Shown piece after piece: positions 9,677 to 17,358 of a stretch of DNA of 64,000 bases. The notes below the pieces were generated by a model. The model saw nothing but the letters and a program-made list of their open reading frames with translations. It did not search any database and was not told where the DNA came from. The DNA is taken from assembly GCF_003269295.1 (NCBI RefSeq), contig NZ_QLTT01000003.1:620001-684000 (forward strand), given 5' to 3'. Origin of the DNA: Lentzea atacamensis. GTDB lineage: Bacteria; Actinomycetota; Actinomycetes; Mycobacteriales; Pseudonocardiaceae. Each line of letters starts with the position of its first letter. Position 1 is the first letter of the stretch. The translations under genes and the position numbers were made by a program.

Positions 9677-11967
9677 TCACTGCCTTCTCTCGTAGTGTGC
9701 GTGCCTGCTCCGGCGGCGGCGCCCTGTGCCAGGCCGTTCGCGAACGCGTCGAGCGCGGCTCGTTCGGCGGCGGGGTCGCGCTGTTGCCAGGAGGCGGTGT
9801 TCTCTGGAGCGGGTGCGGCCGGCGGCTCGGCGGTGCGCAGGCTCGGTGCGAGGCTGGCGCCCGGAACCCGCCGGGCCAGCCCCGCGCGTCCTTCACCCTC
9901 CGGTGCGGTCGCGGGCGGTGGAACGGGTTGCGGCACGACCGCCACGCGCGCGATGGCCGTCGACACCAGCGTGATCTCCGTGGACAATTCGCCCGACAGG
10001 TGGTCGGGCTGGTCGCTCACGGCCGGCAAGGTCGTCGTGGTCTCGTCCATGAACCAGCCGAAGTCCCTGGTGCGCAACGGTGCCGGTGGCATGACCAGGG
10101 GTCGTGAAGGCGGGTCCTCCAGTGCCAGCAGGCCGGGTGGCACCGTCACCAGGGCGGTGACGCCGCCGCCCTCGGTCGGGAGCAGCTCGACGGTGAGCGA
10201 GTGCCTGCGCGCCAACCGGCCCACCACGAACAGGCCGAGGACGCTGGTCGGCGCGATGTCCAGGCGCTCGCGCTCCACCAGGCGCAGGTTCTCCTCGGCC
10301 AGCGCGGCCTCGGTCATCCCGATGCCGTGGTCGACGATCCGCACGACGCAGGACCCGTCGGCCGTGCGGGTGGCGTCCACCTCCACAGTGGACTCCGGCG
10401 GTGAGAACGAGGTCGCGTTGTCCAGCAGTTCGGCGAACAACAGGATCAGGTCCGTCCCCAGCGTGGACGTCACCGTGCTCTTGCCGACGGAGCCGAGCCG
10501 GACGCGTTGGTAGTCCTCGATCTCCGCCAGCGCCGAGCGCAGGGCGGTGCCGAGCGCCATCGGGCCGCGCAGCCCGCTGTCCTCGCGGGTGCCCGCGATC
10601 ACGAGCAGGTTGTCGGCGGTGCGCCGCAGCCGGGTGGAGAGGTGGTCGAGCTGGTAGAGGCTGGCGAGCAGCCGCTCGTTCTGCTCGTCGCGCTCCAGCT
10701 CGTCGACGAGGGCGAGCTGCCTGCCGACGAGACTGCGCGTGCGCTTGGCGACGTTGGCGAACATCAGGCTCACGTTGTTCCGCGTGATCGCCTGCCGTTC
10801 CACGAGCTGCGCCGCGACGCCCTGCACGCGGTTGAACGCCTCGGCGAGCCTGCCCAGCTCGTTGCCGGACGACGCGTCGATCGCGCTGAGCCGCGGCACC
10901 TGCTCGTCGGGTCGCTCGGTGTCGGTGACGCGCACCAGCTCCCGGCCGGCGAGATCGGCCACCGCGCCCGCCGCGGCGGTGAGGTTGCGCAACGGGTTGG
11001 CGATCGAGCGGCGGACGGCGATCACGAGCCACACGACCAGGACGAACAGGGCGGCACCGCCGGCACCCACGATCCACGCGACGGCGTTGGCGCGGCTCGC
11101 CCGTGCCGCCGCCGCGGCGGCGATCTCGTCGGTGACCTCGTCCTGCGCGACCTTGCGCAGCTCGCCCTGCGCGGCCACCGCGCCGAGGGCCTCCGCCGCG
11201 AACGACGGGCTCGGTTCCTTCGGCAGCCGGGTGGCGAGCTCGTCGACCCGGCGAGCCTCCGTTCCCTCCTCCACCGTCACGACCAGTGCCGCGTGTTCCG
11301 CGTCGGCCTGCTGCACGAACCGCTCGGTGAACGCGCGGGCCTGCATGACGGCGTCGTTCAGCAGATCCTGTCCGGTCTGCCGTCTCGTCGCGGCGATGAT
11401 CAGGGCGGTGTCGCCCAGCGAGTGCTGCTCGGTGGCGCGCAGCAGGGCTTCGAGCGCGGTGAGCTGTCGCGTGCCCTCCGCGTCGCCGGTCTGTTGCGGG
11501 ACGAGACGCAGCGAGTCGATGACCGCGGTGATGACGGCGTGGTACGTCCGCGCGACGCCGTCGGACGACGCGCCGCCGCGCAGGGCGTTCTGCCGCAGTC
11601 CGGTCAGCGAACCCAGTCGCACCAACGCGTTCGTGAGCTCGTCGGACATGGCGGACTCGAGCGCGGCCCGCACGCCCTCCGCCGCCCGGTCCACCTCGCC
11701 GTGCTGGCGCTTCAGGCTCTCGGCGTCGTTGCCGGGAGACGCGAGGTGCGCGGCCGTGAGCACGCGTTCCTGTTGCAGTTCCCAGATCAGGTTCCCCAGC
11801 TCGCGCACCTGCCGTGCGGACTCCGCCGTCCCCGCGGCCGATCCGGCGGTCCCGGTCTGACCGAGGAGGAACGGCACCGCCACGAGCACCGCCGCGACCA
11901 GCGGCGGCACGATCAGCAGGTTGAGCTTCCGGCCGATGGAGTGCCCGTGGAGCAGCGTTCGCCTCAC
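9673..11967 (-). CDS. cvnA: Conservon membrane sensor histidine-kinase-like protein (CvnA)
   Basis: A 764-aa protein of the nitrate/nitrite-sensor kinase type found at the head of conservons. An N-terminal TM helix (about 15-35) is followed by a long extracytoplasmic helical sensor with NIT-domain character (QQERVLTAAHLAS). A second TM is near 293-315, then a HAMP-like segment. The GHKL ATPase core is LLFAELLDNATSFSPP (N box) and IVDHGIGM (G1), followed by a Pro-rich disordered tail. No clear phospho-acceptor His box is visible, as is common for CvnA. The GTG start overlaps the upstream ABC ATPase stop (GTGA at 11964-11967). This physically couples the conservon to a transporter, which is unusual. 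Confidence 0.88.
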   Translation of the reverse strand: MRRTLLHGHSIGRKLNLLIVPPLVAAVLVAVPFLLGQTGTAGSAAGTAESARQVRELGNLIWELQQERVLTAAHLASPGNDAESLKRQHGEVDRAAEGVRAALESAMSDELTNALVRLGSLTGLRQNALRGGASSDGVARTYHAVITAVIDSLRLVPQQTGDAEGTRQLTALEALLRATEQHSLGDTALIIAATRRQTGQDLLNDAVMQARAFTERFVQQADAEHAALVVTVEEGTEARRVDELATRLPKEPSPSFAAEALGAVAAQGELRKVAQDEVTDEIAAAAAARASRANAVAWIVGAGGAALFVLVVWLVIAVRRSIANPLRNLTAAAGAVADLAGRELVRVTDTERPDEQVPRLSAIDASSGNELGRLAEAFNRVQGVAAQLVERQAITRNNVSLMFANVAKRTRSLVGRQLALVDELERDEQNERLLASLYQLDHLSTRLRRTADNLLVIAGTREDSGLRGPMALGTALRSALAEIEDYQRVRLGSVGKSTVTSTLGTDLILLFAELLDNATSFSPPESTVEVDATRTADGSCVVRIVDHGIGMTEAALAEENLRLVERERLDIAPTSVLGLFVVGRLARRHSLTVELLPTEGGGVTALVTVPPGLLALEDPPSRPLVMPPAPLRTRDFGWFMDETTTTLPAVSDQPDHLSGELSTEITLVSTAIARVAVVPQPVPPPATAPEGEGRAGLARRVPGASLAPSLRTAEPPAAPAPENTASWQQRDPAAERAALDAFANGLAQGAAAGAGTHTTREGSE

Positions 11968-12737
11968 CTGGTCACCCCGCTGCGGTGCGATGCGCGGACC
12001 ATGTCCTCAATGGACGCGCGCAGGTTGAGAAACGCGAGCGTGCGCTTGGTGGCGAGGCCCCTGTCGTCCGGTAGCGGGATCGAGGTCTCGGCGGCGACAC
12101 GGCCGGGGTCGCTCGCGAGCACGACGACCCTGGTGCCGAGGAACACGGCCTCCTCGACGTCGTGGGTGACCATGAGCACGGTGGTGCCCGTGTCCCGCCA
12201 GATCTGCCTGATCAACAGCTGCATGTCCTCCTTGGTCTGCACGTCGAGAGCGCCGAACGGTTCGTCGAGCAGCAGCACGTCGGGTTCGCAGACCAGCGCC
12301 CTCGCGATCGCGACGCGCTGCTGCTGGCCGCCCGACAGCTGGCGCGGCAGCGACCGCCGCACGCCCGCGAGCCCGGTCTCGGCGAGGTACCAGTCGACCC
12401 TGCGGCCGCGTTCGGCGGTGTCCAGCGCGAGCAGCTCGAGTCCAAAAGCGACATTCCGTTCCACCGTGCGCCACGGGTAGAGCGATCCGGTCTGGAAGAC
12501 CAGTCCGCGATCGGGTCCAGGCCCGGTGATCGGGTGACCGTCGAGGGTTATCTCGCCTCCGGTCGGCGTCGTGAGCCCGGCGACCAGCGACAGCAGCGTC
12601 GACTTCCCCGAGCCGCTCGCGCCGACGACGCAGAGGAACTCACCCGGAGACACCGTGAGGCTGACGCCGTCGAGCGCGCGCTTCTGCTGGCCGTGCAGGC
12701 GGTAGTCCATGGAGACGTCGACGAGTTCCAGCGTCAT
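11964..12737 (-). CDS. NitT/TauT-type ABC transporter ATP-binding protein
   Basis: A 257-aa ATPase of the nitrate/sulfonate/taurine (SsuB/TauB) class. Walker A is GASGSGKST (about 38-46), the Q-loop VFQTGSLYPWRTV, the signature LSGGQQQRVAIARAL, Walker B VLLLDEPFGALD and the H-loop VTHDVEEA. It energises the permease encoded immediately upstream. The start ATG at 12737 overlaps the permease stop (ATGA), and its stop overlaps the cvnA GTG. The longer open frame to 13547 is not coding. Confidence 0.92.
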   Translation of the reverse strand: MTLELVDVSMDYRLHGQQKRALDGVSLTVSPGEFLCVVGASGSGKSTLLSLVAGLTTPTGGEITLDGHPITGPGPDRGLVFQTGSLYPWRTVERNVAFGLELLALDTAERGRRVDWYLAETGLAGVRRSLPRQLSGGQQQRVAIARALVCEPDVLLLDEPFGALDVQTKEDMQLLIRQIWRDTGTTVLMVTHDVEEAVFLGTRVVVLASDPGRVAAETSIPLPDDRGLATKRTLAFLNLRASIEDMVRASHRSGVTR

Positions 12738-13591
12738 CCGGCCCACCGCCCCACCCGTGCGCGCACGAGGCGCAGAGCCACGTCGATCATCACGCCGATG
12801 ACGCCGATCACGACGAGCACCGCGAAGATCTTGTCCGTCTGCAGGAAGCGTTGCGCGCGAACGATCCGGTAGCCGAGCCCGGCCGTGGAGTTGACCAGCT
12901 CCGCCACCACCACGAAGTTCCACGCCGCCGCCGCGTTGACGCGAACCGCGTCGATGATGCCCGGCAACGAGTGCGGCACCACGACCTTGCGCAGCACCTC
13001 GCCGCGGCGTGCGCCGAGCGTGTAGGAGACGTCGATGAGAGAACGCGGCACACCACGGACGACGTCGGCGGTCATCAGCGTGTTGAAGAAGACCGTGCCG
13101 ATGAACAGGATCGCGATCTTGGAGGGTTCGCCGAGACCGAGCCAGATGATGAGCAACGGGATGAACGCGCTCGCGGGCAGATACCGCAGCAGCCCGATCA
13201 ACGGCTCGAACGCCGCCTGCCCGGCGTGGAACGTGCCCATCAGGATGCCGAGCGGCACCGACACCAGCACGGCGAGCCCGAAGCCCTCCAGCACGCGCCG
13301 GGTGGTCGTCCACACGTCGACGGCCAGCTCGCCCGAACGCGCCATCTCCCAGCCGGCGGACAGCACGGCGCCCGGTGACGGCAGGAAGGTGGCGGGCACG
13401 GCACCGCTCGCGCTGAGCACCACCCAGGCGGTGAACGGGACGGCCAGGGAGAGGACGGTGAGCGTGGTCGCGGCGCGGCGGGAGATCGGGGTGCGGATGG
13501 TGAGGAGGGTGGGGCGGGGGCGGGTCCGGCGGGGGAGCGGTGGCCACGTGGCTCGGACGTCGGACGTGCGGTCGGCCAGGGCGGTCCTCAT
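12734..13591 (-). CDS. NitT/TauT-type ABC transporter permease
   Basis: A 285-aa integral membrane protein with about six TM helices and the BPD_transp_1 coupling loop (VSYTLGARRGEVLRKVVVPHSLPGI). It belongs to the SsuC/TauC class importing small organic ions. The N-terminal 35 residues are basic and Pro-rich. The start ATG (13591) lies in a duplicated sequence context and overlaps the stop of a short bridging ORF. It pairs with the downstream ATPase and the upstream lipoprotein receptor. Confidence 0.9.
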   Translation of the reverse strand: MRTALADRTSDVRATWPPLPRRTRPRPTLLTIRTPISRRAATTLTVLSLAVPFTAWVVLSASGAVPATFLPSPGAVLSAGWEMARSGELAVDVWTTTRRVLEGFGLAVLVSVPLGILMGTFHAGQAAFEPLIGLLRYLPASAFIPLLIIWLGLGEPSKIAILFIGTVFFNTLMTADVVRGVPRSLIDVSYTLGARRGEVLRKVVVPHSLPGIIDAVRVNAAAAWNFVVVAELVNSTAGLGYRIVRAQRFLQTDKIFAVLVVIGVIGVMIDVALRLVRARVGRWAG

Positions 13592-13771
13592 GTGTGCACC
13601 GCCCTGGGGAGCGGGTGGTGGAGCGGTGCGGGCACCGCCCTGGCGAGTACGTCCAGCGGGATATTCACCTGTGCACCACCTTGGGCCTGTGGGTGGTCGA
13701 GCAGTGCGTCCAGCGCGGTCCTCATTTCTGCACCGCCTTGACGAACCGATCGTCGAACAGCCCGTCCAGCG
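13574..13771. repeat. Degenerate tandem copies of the receptor-gene 3' end
   Basis: A 12-bp core GCACC(G/A)CC(C/T)TG(G/A) occurs at 13596, 13632, 13673 and 13730. GTCCAGCG follows at 13651, 13708 and 13764, and GCGGTCCTCAT occurs twice (13581 and 13715). The copy at 13730-13771 is inside the receptor gene, so the spacer looks built from repeats of that gene's last codons plus the start of the permease gene. Confidence 0.65.
13588..13725 (-). CDS. 45-codon bridging ORF between receptor and permease genes
   Basis: A 45-aa open frame (start MRTALDALLD, end PLPRAVHT) whose ATG overlaps the receptor-gene stop as ATGA and whose TGA overlaps the permease ATG as ATGA. Its first five residues, MRTAL, equal the start of the permease (MRTALADRTSD), and its body looks like degenerate copies of the receptor C-terminus. 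It is probably a duplication by-product that keeps translational coupling rather than a functional peptide. No family is recognised. Confidence 0.4.
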   Translation of the reverse strand: MRTALDALLDHPQAQGGAQVNIPLDVLARAVPAPLHHPLPRAVHT

Positions 13772-14708
13772 AGGGCCGGTTCGGCGTGAGACCGGTGCTC
13801 ACCATGGAGTCCGCGATCTGGCCCGCCTGGTGGTTGAGGTGCGTGGGCGTGACCCCCGGCGTGAACGCGTCGATGTTCTGCCGCAAGGTGAAGATCGTGG
13901 TGCCCGCGTCGTAGCTCCGGTAGTCGCCGACGCTCACGCCACCGCGCTTGGCCATGATCTCGATGGCCTGACCGTTGTTCTCCTTGATCCAGTCGAGCGT
14001 GACGAACCACGTGTTCACCAATGCCTGCGCCGCCTCCGGGCGGTCCTTCGCGAGCGCGCGGGACACGACGAGGTGATCGGGGATGGCACCGGGGAACTCG
14101 GCGGAGGTCGCGATCGCACGGCTGCCGGCGCGCTGCAGCGCGGTGGTCGTGAACGGCGCGAAGGCTCCGACTGCGTCGACCTTGCCCGCGACGAACGCGG
14201 CGGCTGCGGCGTCGGTCGCGAGTGGCACCAGCTCGATGTCCTTCTGCGAGAGGCCGGCCTCTGTCAACGCGAGCAGCAGCAGGTAGTGGTCGACGGTGCC
14301 CTGCTCGACGGCGACCTTCTTGCCTTTCAGGTCGGCGATGCCCGAGATGCCCTCGCGGGCGATCACCTGGTCGTTGCCCGTGGAGTTGTCGTTGACGAGG
14401 ATGATCGTCTGTTGCGCGCCACCGCTGACGGACGCGAGCGTGTCGTTGAGCGTCTGGCTGTTGGCGTCGATCGCACCGCTCGACAAGGCGTTGAGGCTGT
14501 CGGTGTAGCTGTCGAAGTACTTCAGCTCGACGTCGAGGCCGTTGCGGCGGAAGAGATCCTGTTCCTGCGCGACCTGCCAGGGAAACCAGCCGGGCCACGC
14601 GCTGAACCCCAGCGTCACCTTGCCCGCGGACGTCGGTGTCGAGGTGCACGCGGTGGCGCACAGCAACACGAGTGCGACCGAGAAACGGCTGATACGGCGG
14701 GAAATCAA
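13722..14708 (-). CDS. NitT/TauT-type ABC substrate-binding lipoprotein
   Basis: A 328-aa receptor of the NMT1/SsuA class. The start is TTG at 14708, because AGGAG sits six bases upstream and the lipoprotein signal (MISRRISRFSVALVLLCATAC) begins exactly there. No ATG or GTG is available. The lipobox is ATAC, followed by a Ser/Thr tether. Family motifs include the FSAWPGWFPWQVAQEQ opening, SGAIDANSQTLND and KGKKVAVEQGTVDHYLLL. It captures a small organic solute outside the membrane for the adjacent permease. The gene lies 35 bp downstream of a ureohydrolase gene, so the solute is plausibly a guanidino compound. Confidence 0.87.
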   Translation of the reverse strand: MISRRISRFSVALVLLCATACTSTPTSAGKVTLGFSAWPGWFPWQVAQEQDLFRRNGLDVELKYFDSYTDSLNALSSGAIDANSQTLNDTLASVSGGAQQTIILVNDNSTGNDQVIAREGISGIADLKGKKVAVEQGTVDHYLLLLALTEAGLSQKDIELVPLATDAAAAAFVAGKVDAVGAFAPFTTTALQRAGSRAIATSAEFPGAIPDHLVVSRALAKDRPEAAQALVNTWFVTLDWIKENNGQAIEIMAKRGGVSVGDYRSYDAGTTIFTLRQNIDAFTPGVTPTHLNHQAGQIADSMVSTGLTPNRPSLDGLFDDRFVKAVQK

Positions 14709-14743
14709 ACCGAACTCCTGTGAGATTCTGTTGTGGGGGAGGC

Positions 14744-15874
14744 CTAGTCGCCCGCGGATCGGGGCAGATGGCCCGCGCGGACGAGACAGCCGAGGGTGTC
14801 GCAAATGACCCTGGTGGCGATCAACGACGTGATCTCCGCGTGGTCGTACGGGGGAGAGCACTCGACGACCTCGATGCCGGCGAGCGGCTGAGCGGCCACC
14901 AGCTGGATGAACTTGAGCACCTCGCGCGGGAGGAACCCGCCGGGCTCCGGCCAGCCCGTGCCCGGCACGAACGCCGCGTCGAGGCAGTCGACGTCGAAGC
15001 TGAGCCAGACCGCCTCGGCGCCGTCCCACGCCACGTCCAGCGCCCGTTGCGCGGCGGCCTCGATGCCCATCTCCACGCAGTCGGTCACGGTCATGATCGT
15101 GGTGCCGCGCTCGCGACCGACCTTCACCCCTGGCCGAGGTGCCTGCCAGCCGCCGATGCCGATCTGGACGAGATTGCGTGGCGGCACGTTCGGGATGTCC
15201 GTCGCGTGGAACCACGGCGTGGTGTGCATCCGCTCGTCGAGGTCGGTTTCCTGGGTGTCGACGTGCCGGTCGAAGTGGATGATGCCGAGATTTCCCCGGA
15301 GATGCTCCGAAACACCGCGCACGGTGGGGTAACCGATCGAGTGGTCGCCCCCGAGCACGACCGGAAAGGCGCCCGACGCGTACACGTGACCGACGGCCTT
15401 GCTGATCTGGTCGAAGGTCTTCTCGATGTTGCCGGGAATGGTGAACACGTCGCCGACGTCCGCGATGGTGATGGACTCGCGGAGATCCACGCCGAGCTCG
15501 AAGTTGTACGGGCCGTACAGCGCGGAGATCTTCCGGATGCCCTGTGGTCCGAACCGGGTGCCCGGCCGGTAGGTGGTACCGCCGTCGAACGGCGCGCCGA
15601 GCACGACCACGTCGTACTCGCCGCAGGTGCGGACGTCCTCCACGAACGGCGCCTTCAGAAAGGTGTTGATGCCCGCGAAGTGCGGCAGCTCTCCGCGTGA
15701 GAACGTCGGGATGCGCCTGTCCACAATGGAGTCCGCGGCGGGGAGGCCGAGCTCCAGGCCGCGTGCGACCTCGCGTTCCCAGCCGGTCGTCGGCAGCTGG
15801 GCCTCGCGTTCAACGGCGTTGCGGGCCTCCGGGCCGTAATTGTCGTGCAACGGTCTGCCACCGGTCTCAGCCAT
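14744..15874 (-). CDS. Ureohydrolase of the agmatinase family; guanidine hydrolase candidate
   Basis: A 376-aa binuclear metallohydrolase of the arginase/agmatinase family, which releases urea from a guanidino substrate. Metal-ligand motifs are GGDHS, HFDRHVD (the usual form is HFDAHxD) and SFDVDCLD, followed by PGTGWPEPGG. It is about 60 residues longer than ordinary agmatinases, with an N-terminal extension and the region GVDLRESITIADVGDVF. This longer form, as I recall it, resembles cyanobacterial Ni-dependent guanidine hydrolases. The ATG at 15874 is preferred; a GTG at 15898 is possible, and neither has an ideal Shine-Dalgarno sequence. It heads the operon with a NitT/TauT-type transporter and a conservon. 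Agmatine or 4-guanidinobutyrate are the alternative substrates. Confidence 0.82.
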   Translation of the reverse strand: MAETGGRPLHDNYGPEARNAVEREAQLPTTGWEREVARGLELGLPAADSIVDRRIPTFSRGELPHFAGINTFLKAPFVEDVRTCGEYDVVVLGAPFDGGTTYRPGTRFGPQGIRKISALYGPYNFELGVDLRESITIADVGDVFTIPGNIEKTFDQISKAVGHVYASGAFPVVLGGDHSIGYPTVRGVSEHLRGNLGIIHFDRHVDTQETDLDERMHTTPWFHATDIPNVPPRNLVQIGIGGWQAPRPGVKVGRERGTTIMTVTDCVEMGIEAAAQRALDVAWDGAEAVWLSFDVDCLDAAFVPGTGWPEPGGFLPREVLKFIQLVAAQPLAGIEVVECSPPYDHAEITSLIATRVICDTLGCLVRAGHLPRSAGD

Positions 15875-16110
15875 CTTGTCTGCACGCTTCCTGTGCACAT
15901 TCTTGATGTACCGAAATACGGAGGTCCCCGGAGACTCCGATGTTCTTTGTCATGCAACCCGGAAAGGGTGGTGAATCCAGGATCAATTGAGGTTGCCAAG
16001 CCTAGCCGTGTGCGCAACCCCTTCCTGTCCTGCGGGGGTTTGTCGAATGGAGCAATGAATTTCGGTACTTCACGTCCTCGTTGCGCGGCGCATCCTCGTG
16101 GCCTGCGTAC

Positions 16111-16135
16111 TTGGCATACGAATGGTCCATGCCAA
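16111..16135. promoter_or_regulatory. Inverted repeat TTGGCAT-N11-ATGCCAA
   Basis: Perfect 7-bp arms (16111-16117 and 16129-16135) in the divergent gap. The spacing would suit a dimeric regulator contacting two major grooves. Which of the two operons it serves is unknown. Confidence 0.4.
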
Positions 16136-16224
16136 TGTGGTTCCGGTTCGCAGAACTACGATGTTTGAGCCCAATCGGGTGATTTGACGAAGCCCCGCCC
16201 GACCAGGCATCTCGCTCGGCTGCA

Positions 16225-16281
16225 TTGACCCTCGCCGACTGCCGGAGCTACCGTGTAACTAGTTACATGAAACTAGTTACA
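16225..16281 (+). promoter_or_regulatory. Promoter with two tandem operators over the transcription start
   Basis: A -35-like TTGACC (16225-16230) and a -10-like TACCGT (16249-16254) are 18 bp apart. TGTAACTAGTTACA, a perfect 14-bp palindrome (16254-16267), covers the expected start site and is followed at once by the near copy TGAAACTAGTTACA (16268-16281). This is repressor geometry. The AGGAGG of the first gene follows at 16286. The palindrome looks more like a GntR than a LacI site, so the regulator is not certain. Confidence 0.6.
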
Positions 16282-16296
16282 GCACAGGAGGCCGAG

Positions 16297-17358
16297 ATGC
16301 GAGTCGTCGTGGTGGGTGCTGGTGTCTACGGAGCCGCGGTGGGGGCGGCACTGGTTCGTCGTGGCGCGACGGTCACGGTCGTCGACGCCGGTGCGCCGGG
16401 TGCGGGGACGTCCGGAGCGACGTTCTCGTGGGTCAACTCGCGCAACAAGCAACCGCTCGTCTACCACCAGCTCAACGTCGCGGGAATGGCGGCGCACCAG
16501 CGGCTCGCGGCCGAGTTCCCGCTCGGCGACTGGTACTTCGCTGGAGGTGGCATCGAATGGGGCGGTGACGAGGCGGCGTTGCGGGCGAAGGTCGACGCTC
16601 TCCTCGCGCTCGGCTACGACGCCAAGTGGCTGACCCCGGCCGAGACGCTGGACCTGGAACCGGGCATCGATCCGGACCGGCTTCCTCCCGGCGGGACAGC
16701 GTACTTCCCCGGCGAGGCGTGGGTGGAGCCGCGGCGGTTGATCGCACATCTGCTGTCGAGAAGCATCGACGTGGTGGCCGGCGACGCCGTGGCAGGGCTC
16801 GACATGAGCGGTGACGTGGTTCGAGCCGTGCGGCTGGAGTCCGGGCGGGTGCTCGTCGCGGACGCGGTCGTGAACTGCGCGGGCCCCGAGGCGGCCGGGG
16901 TGGCGGCGATGGCAGGACTCGCGCTGCCGATGCGCAACCTGCCCTGCGTGCTCGTGTACACGTCGCCTGTCGCGGTACCGCTGTCGAGGGTCGTGCACGC
17001 CCCGGACGTCCACTTGCGACCGGAGGGCGGCGGCCGGATCCTCCTGCACTCCAGCGAGGTCGACCGGGGTGGGCAGGAGGCGGTGGACAAGCTGGTGCGC
17101 GACGCCGCCTCGCTCTACCCGGGAATTCGGGCCGCGACCGTCGAGAGCGTGCGCACGGGGGAGCGGCCGATTCCCGGCGACGGGCTGCCCGTGCTCGGAC
17201 GGGTCGCGGACGTGCGCAACTACTTCTTCGCCGTGTCGCACAGCGGGGTGACGTTGTGTCTGCACGCGGGCGAGCTCGTCGCCGACGAGGTGGTCGGTGA
17301 GGACCGCGAGGACGCGCTGGCGCCGTTCCGCTTCGAGCGGTTCGAGGAGTCGCGATGA
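16297..17358 (+). CDS. FAD-dependent amino-acid oxidase-like (DAO family) oxidoreductase
   Basis: A 353-aa flavoprotein. The dinucleotide-binding motif VVVVGAGVYGAAVGAAL (residues 3-19) is followed by VTVVDAG and the DAO-family segment GTSGATFSWVNSRNK. A C-terminal ERPIPGDGLPVLGRV and SHSGVTLC complete the family pattern. It probably oxidises a secondary amine or amino acid. The ATG at 16297 has AGGAGG five bases upstream, while the longer frame from 16225 runs through the promoter and operators. It is first in an operon with an amidohydrolase (ATGA overlap) and a LacI regulator. This suggests a catabolic route in which a C-N bond is oxidised and a lactam or imide is then hydrolysed. Confidence 0.85.
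   Translation: MRVVVVGAGVYGAAVGAALVRRGATVTVVDAGAPGAGTSGATFSWVNSRNKQPLVYHQLNVAGMAAHQRLAAEFPLGDWYFAGGGIEWGGDEAALRAKVDALLALGYDAKWLTPAETLDLEPGIDPDRLPPGGTAYFPGEAWVEPRRLIAHLLSRSIDVVAGDAVAGLDMSGDVVRAVRLESGRVLVADAVVNCAGPEAAGVAAMAGLALPMRNLPCVLVYTSPVAVPLSRVVHAPDVHLRPEGGGRILLHSSEVDRGGQEAVDKLVRDAASLYPGIRAATVESVRTGERPIPGDGLPVLGRVADVRNYFFAVSHSGVTLCLHAGELVADEVVGEDREDALAPFRFERFEESR

Larger units (their letters stand above)
15875..16296. other. Divergent intergenic region, ureohydrolase / oxidase
   Basis: About 420 bp, AT-richer than the flanks and without a convincing gene. On the minus strand (ureohydrolase leader) a GGTTGC/GCAACC hairpin and a CGGAG/CTCCG hairpin can be drawn, but I could not fit a known guanidine riboswitch. 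On the plus side lie an inverted repeat (16111-16135), then a promoter and tandem operators (16225-16281). Confidence 0.55.

Noticed and set aside
15875..16100. A guanidine (ykkC-type) riboswitch in the ureohydrolase leader
   Set aside because: A minus-strand CTAGG and a GGTTGC/GCAACC hairpin drew attention, but the other conserved blocks of guanidine-I, and the hallmarks of types II and III, could not be found in the right order.
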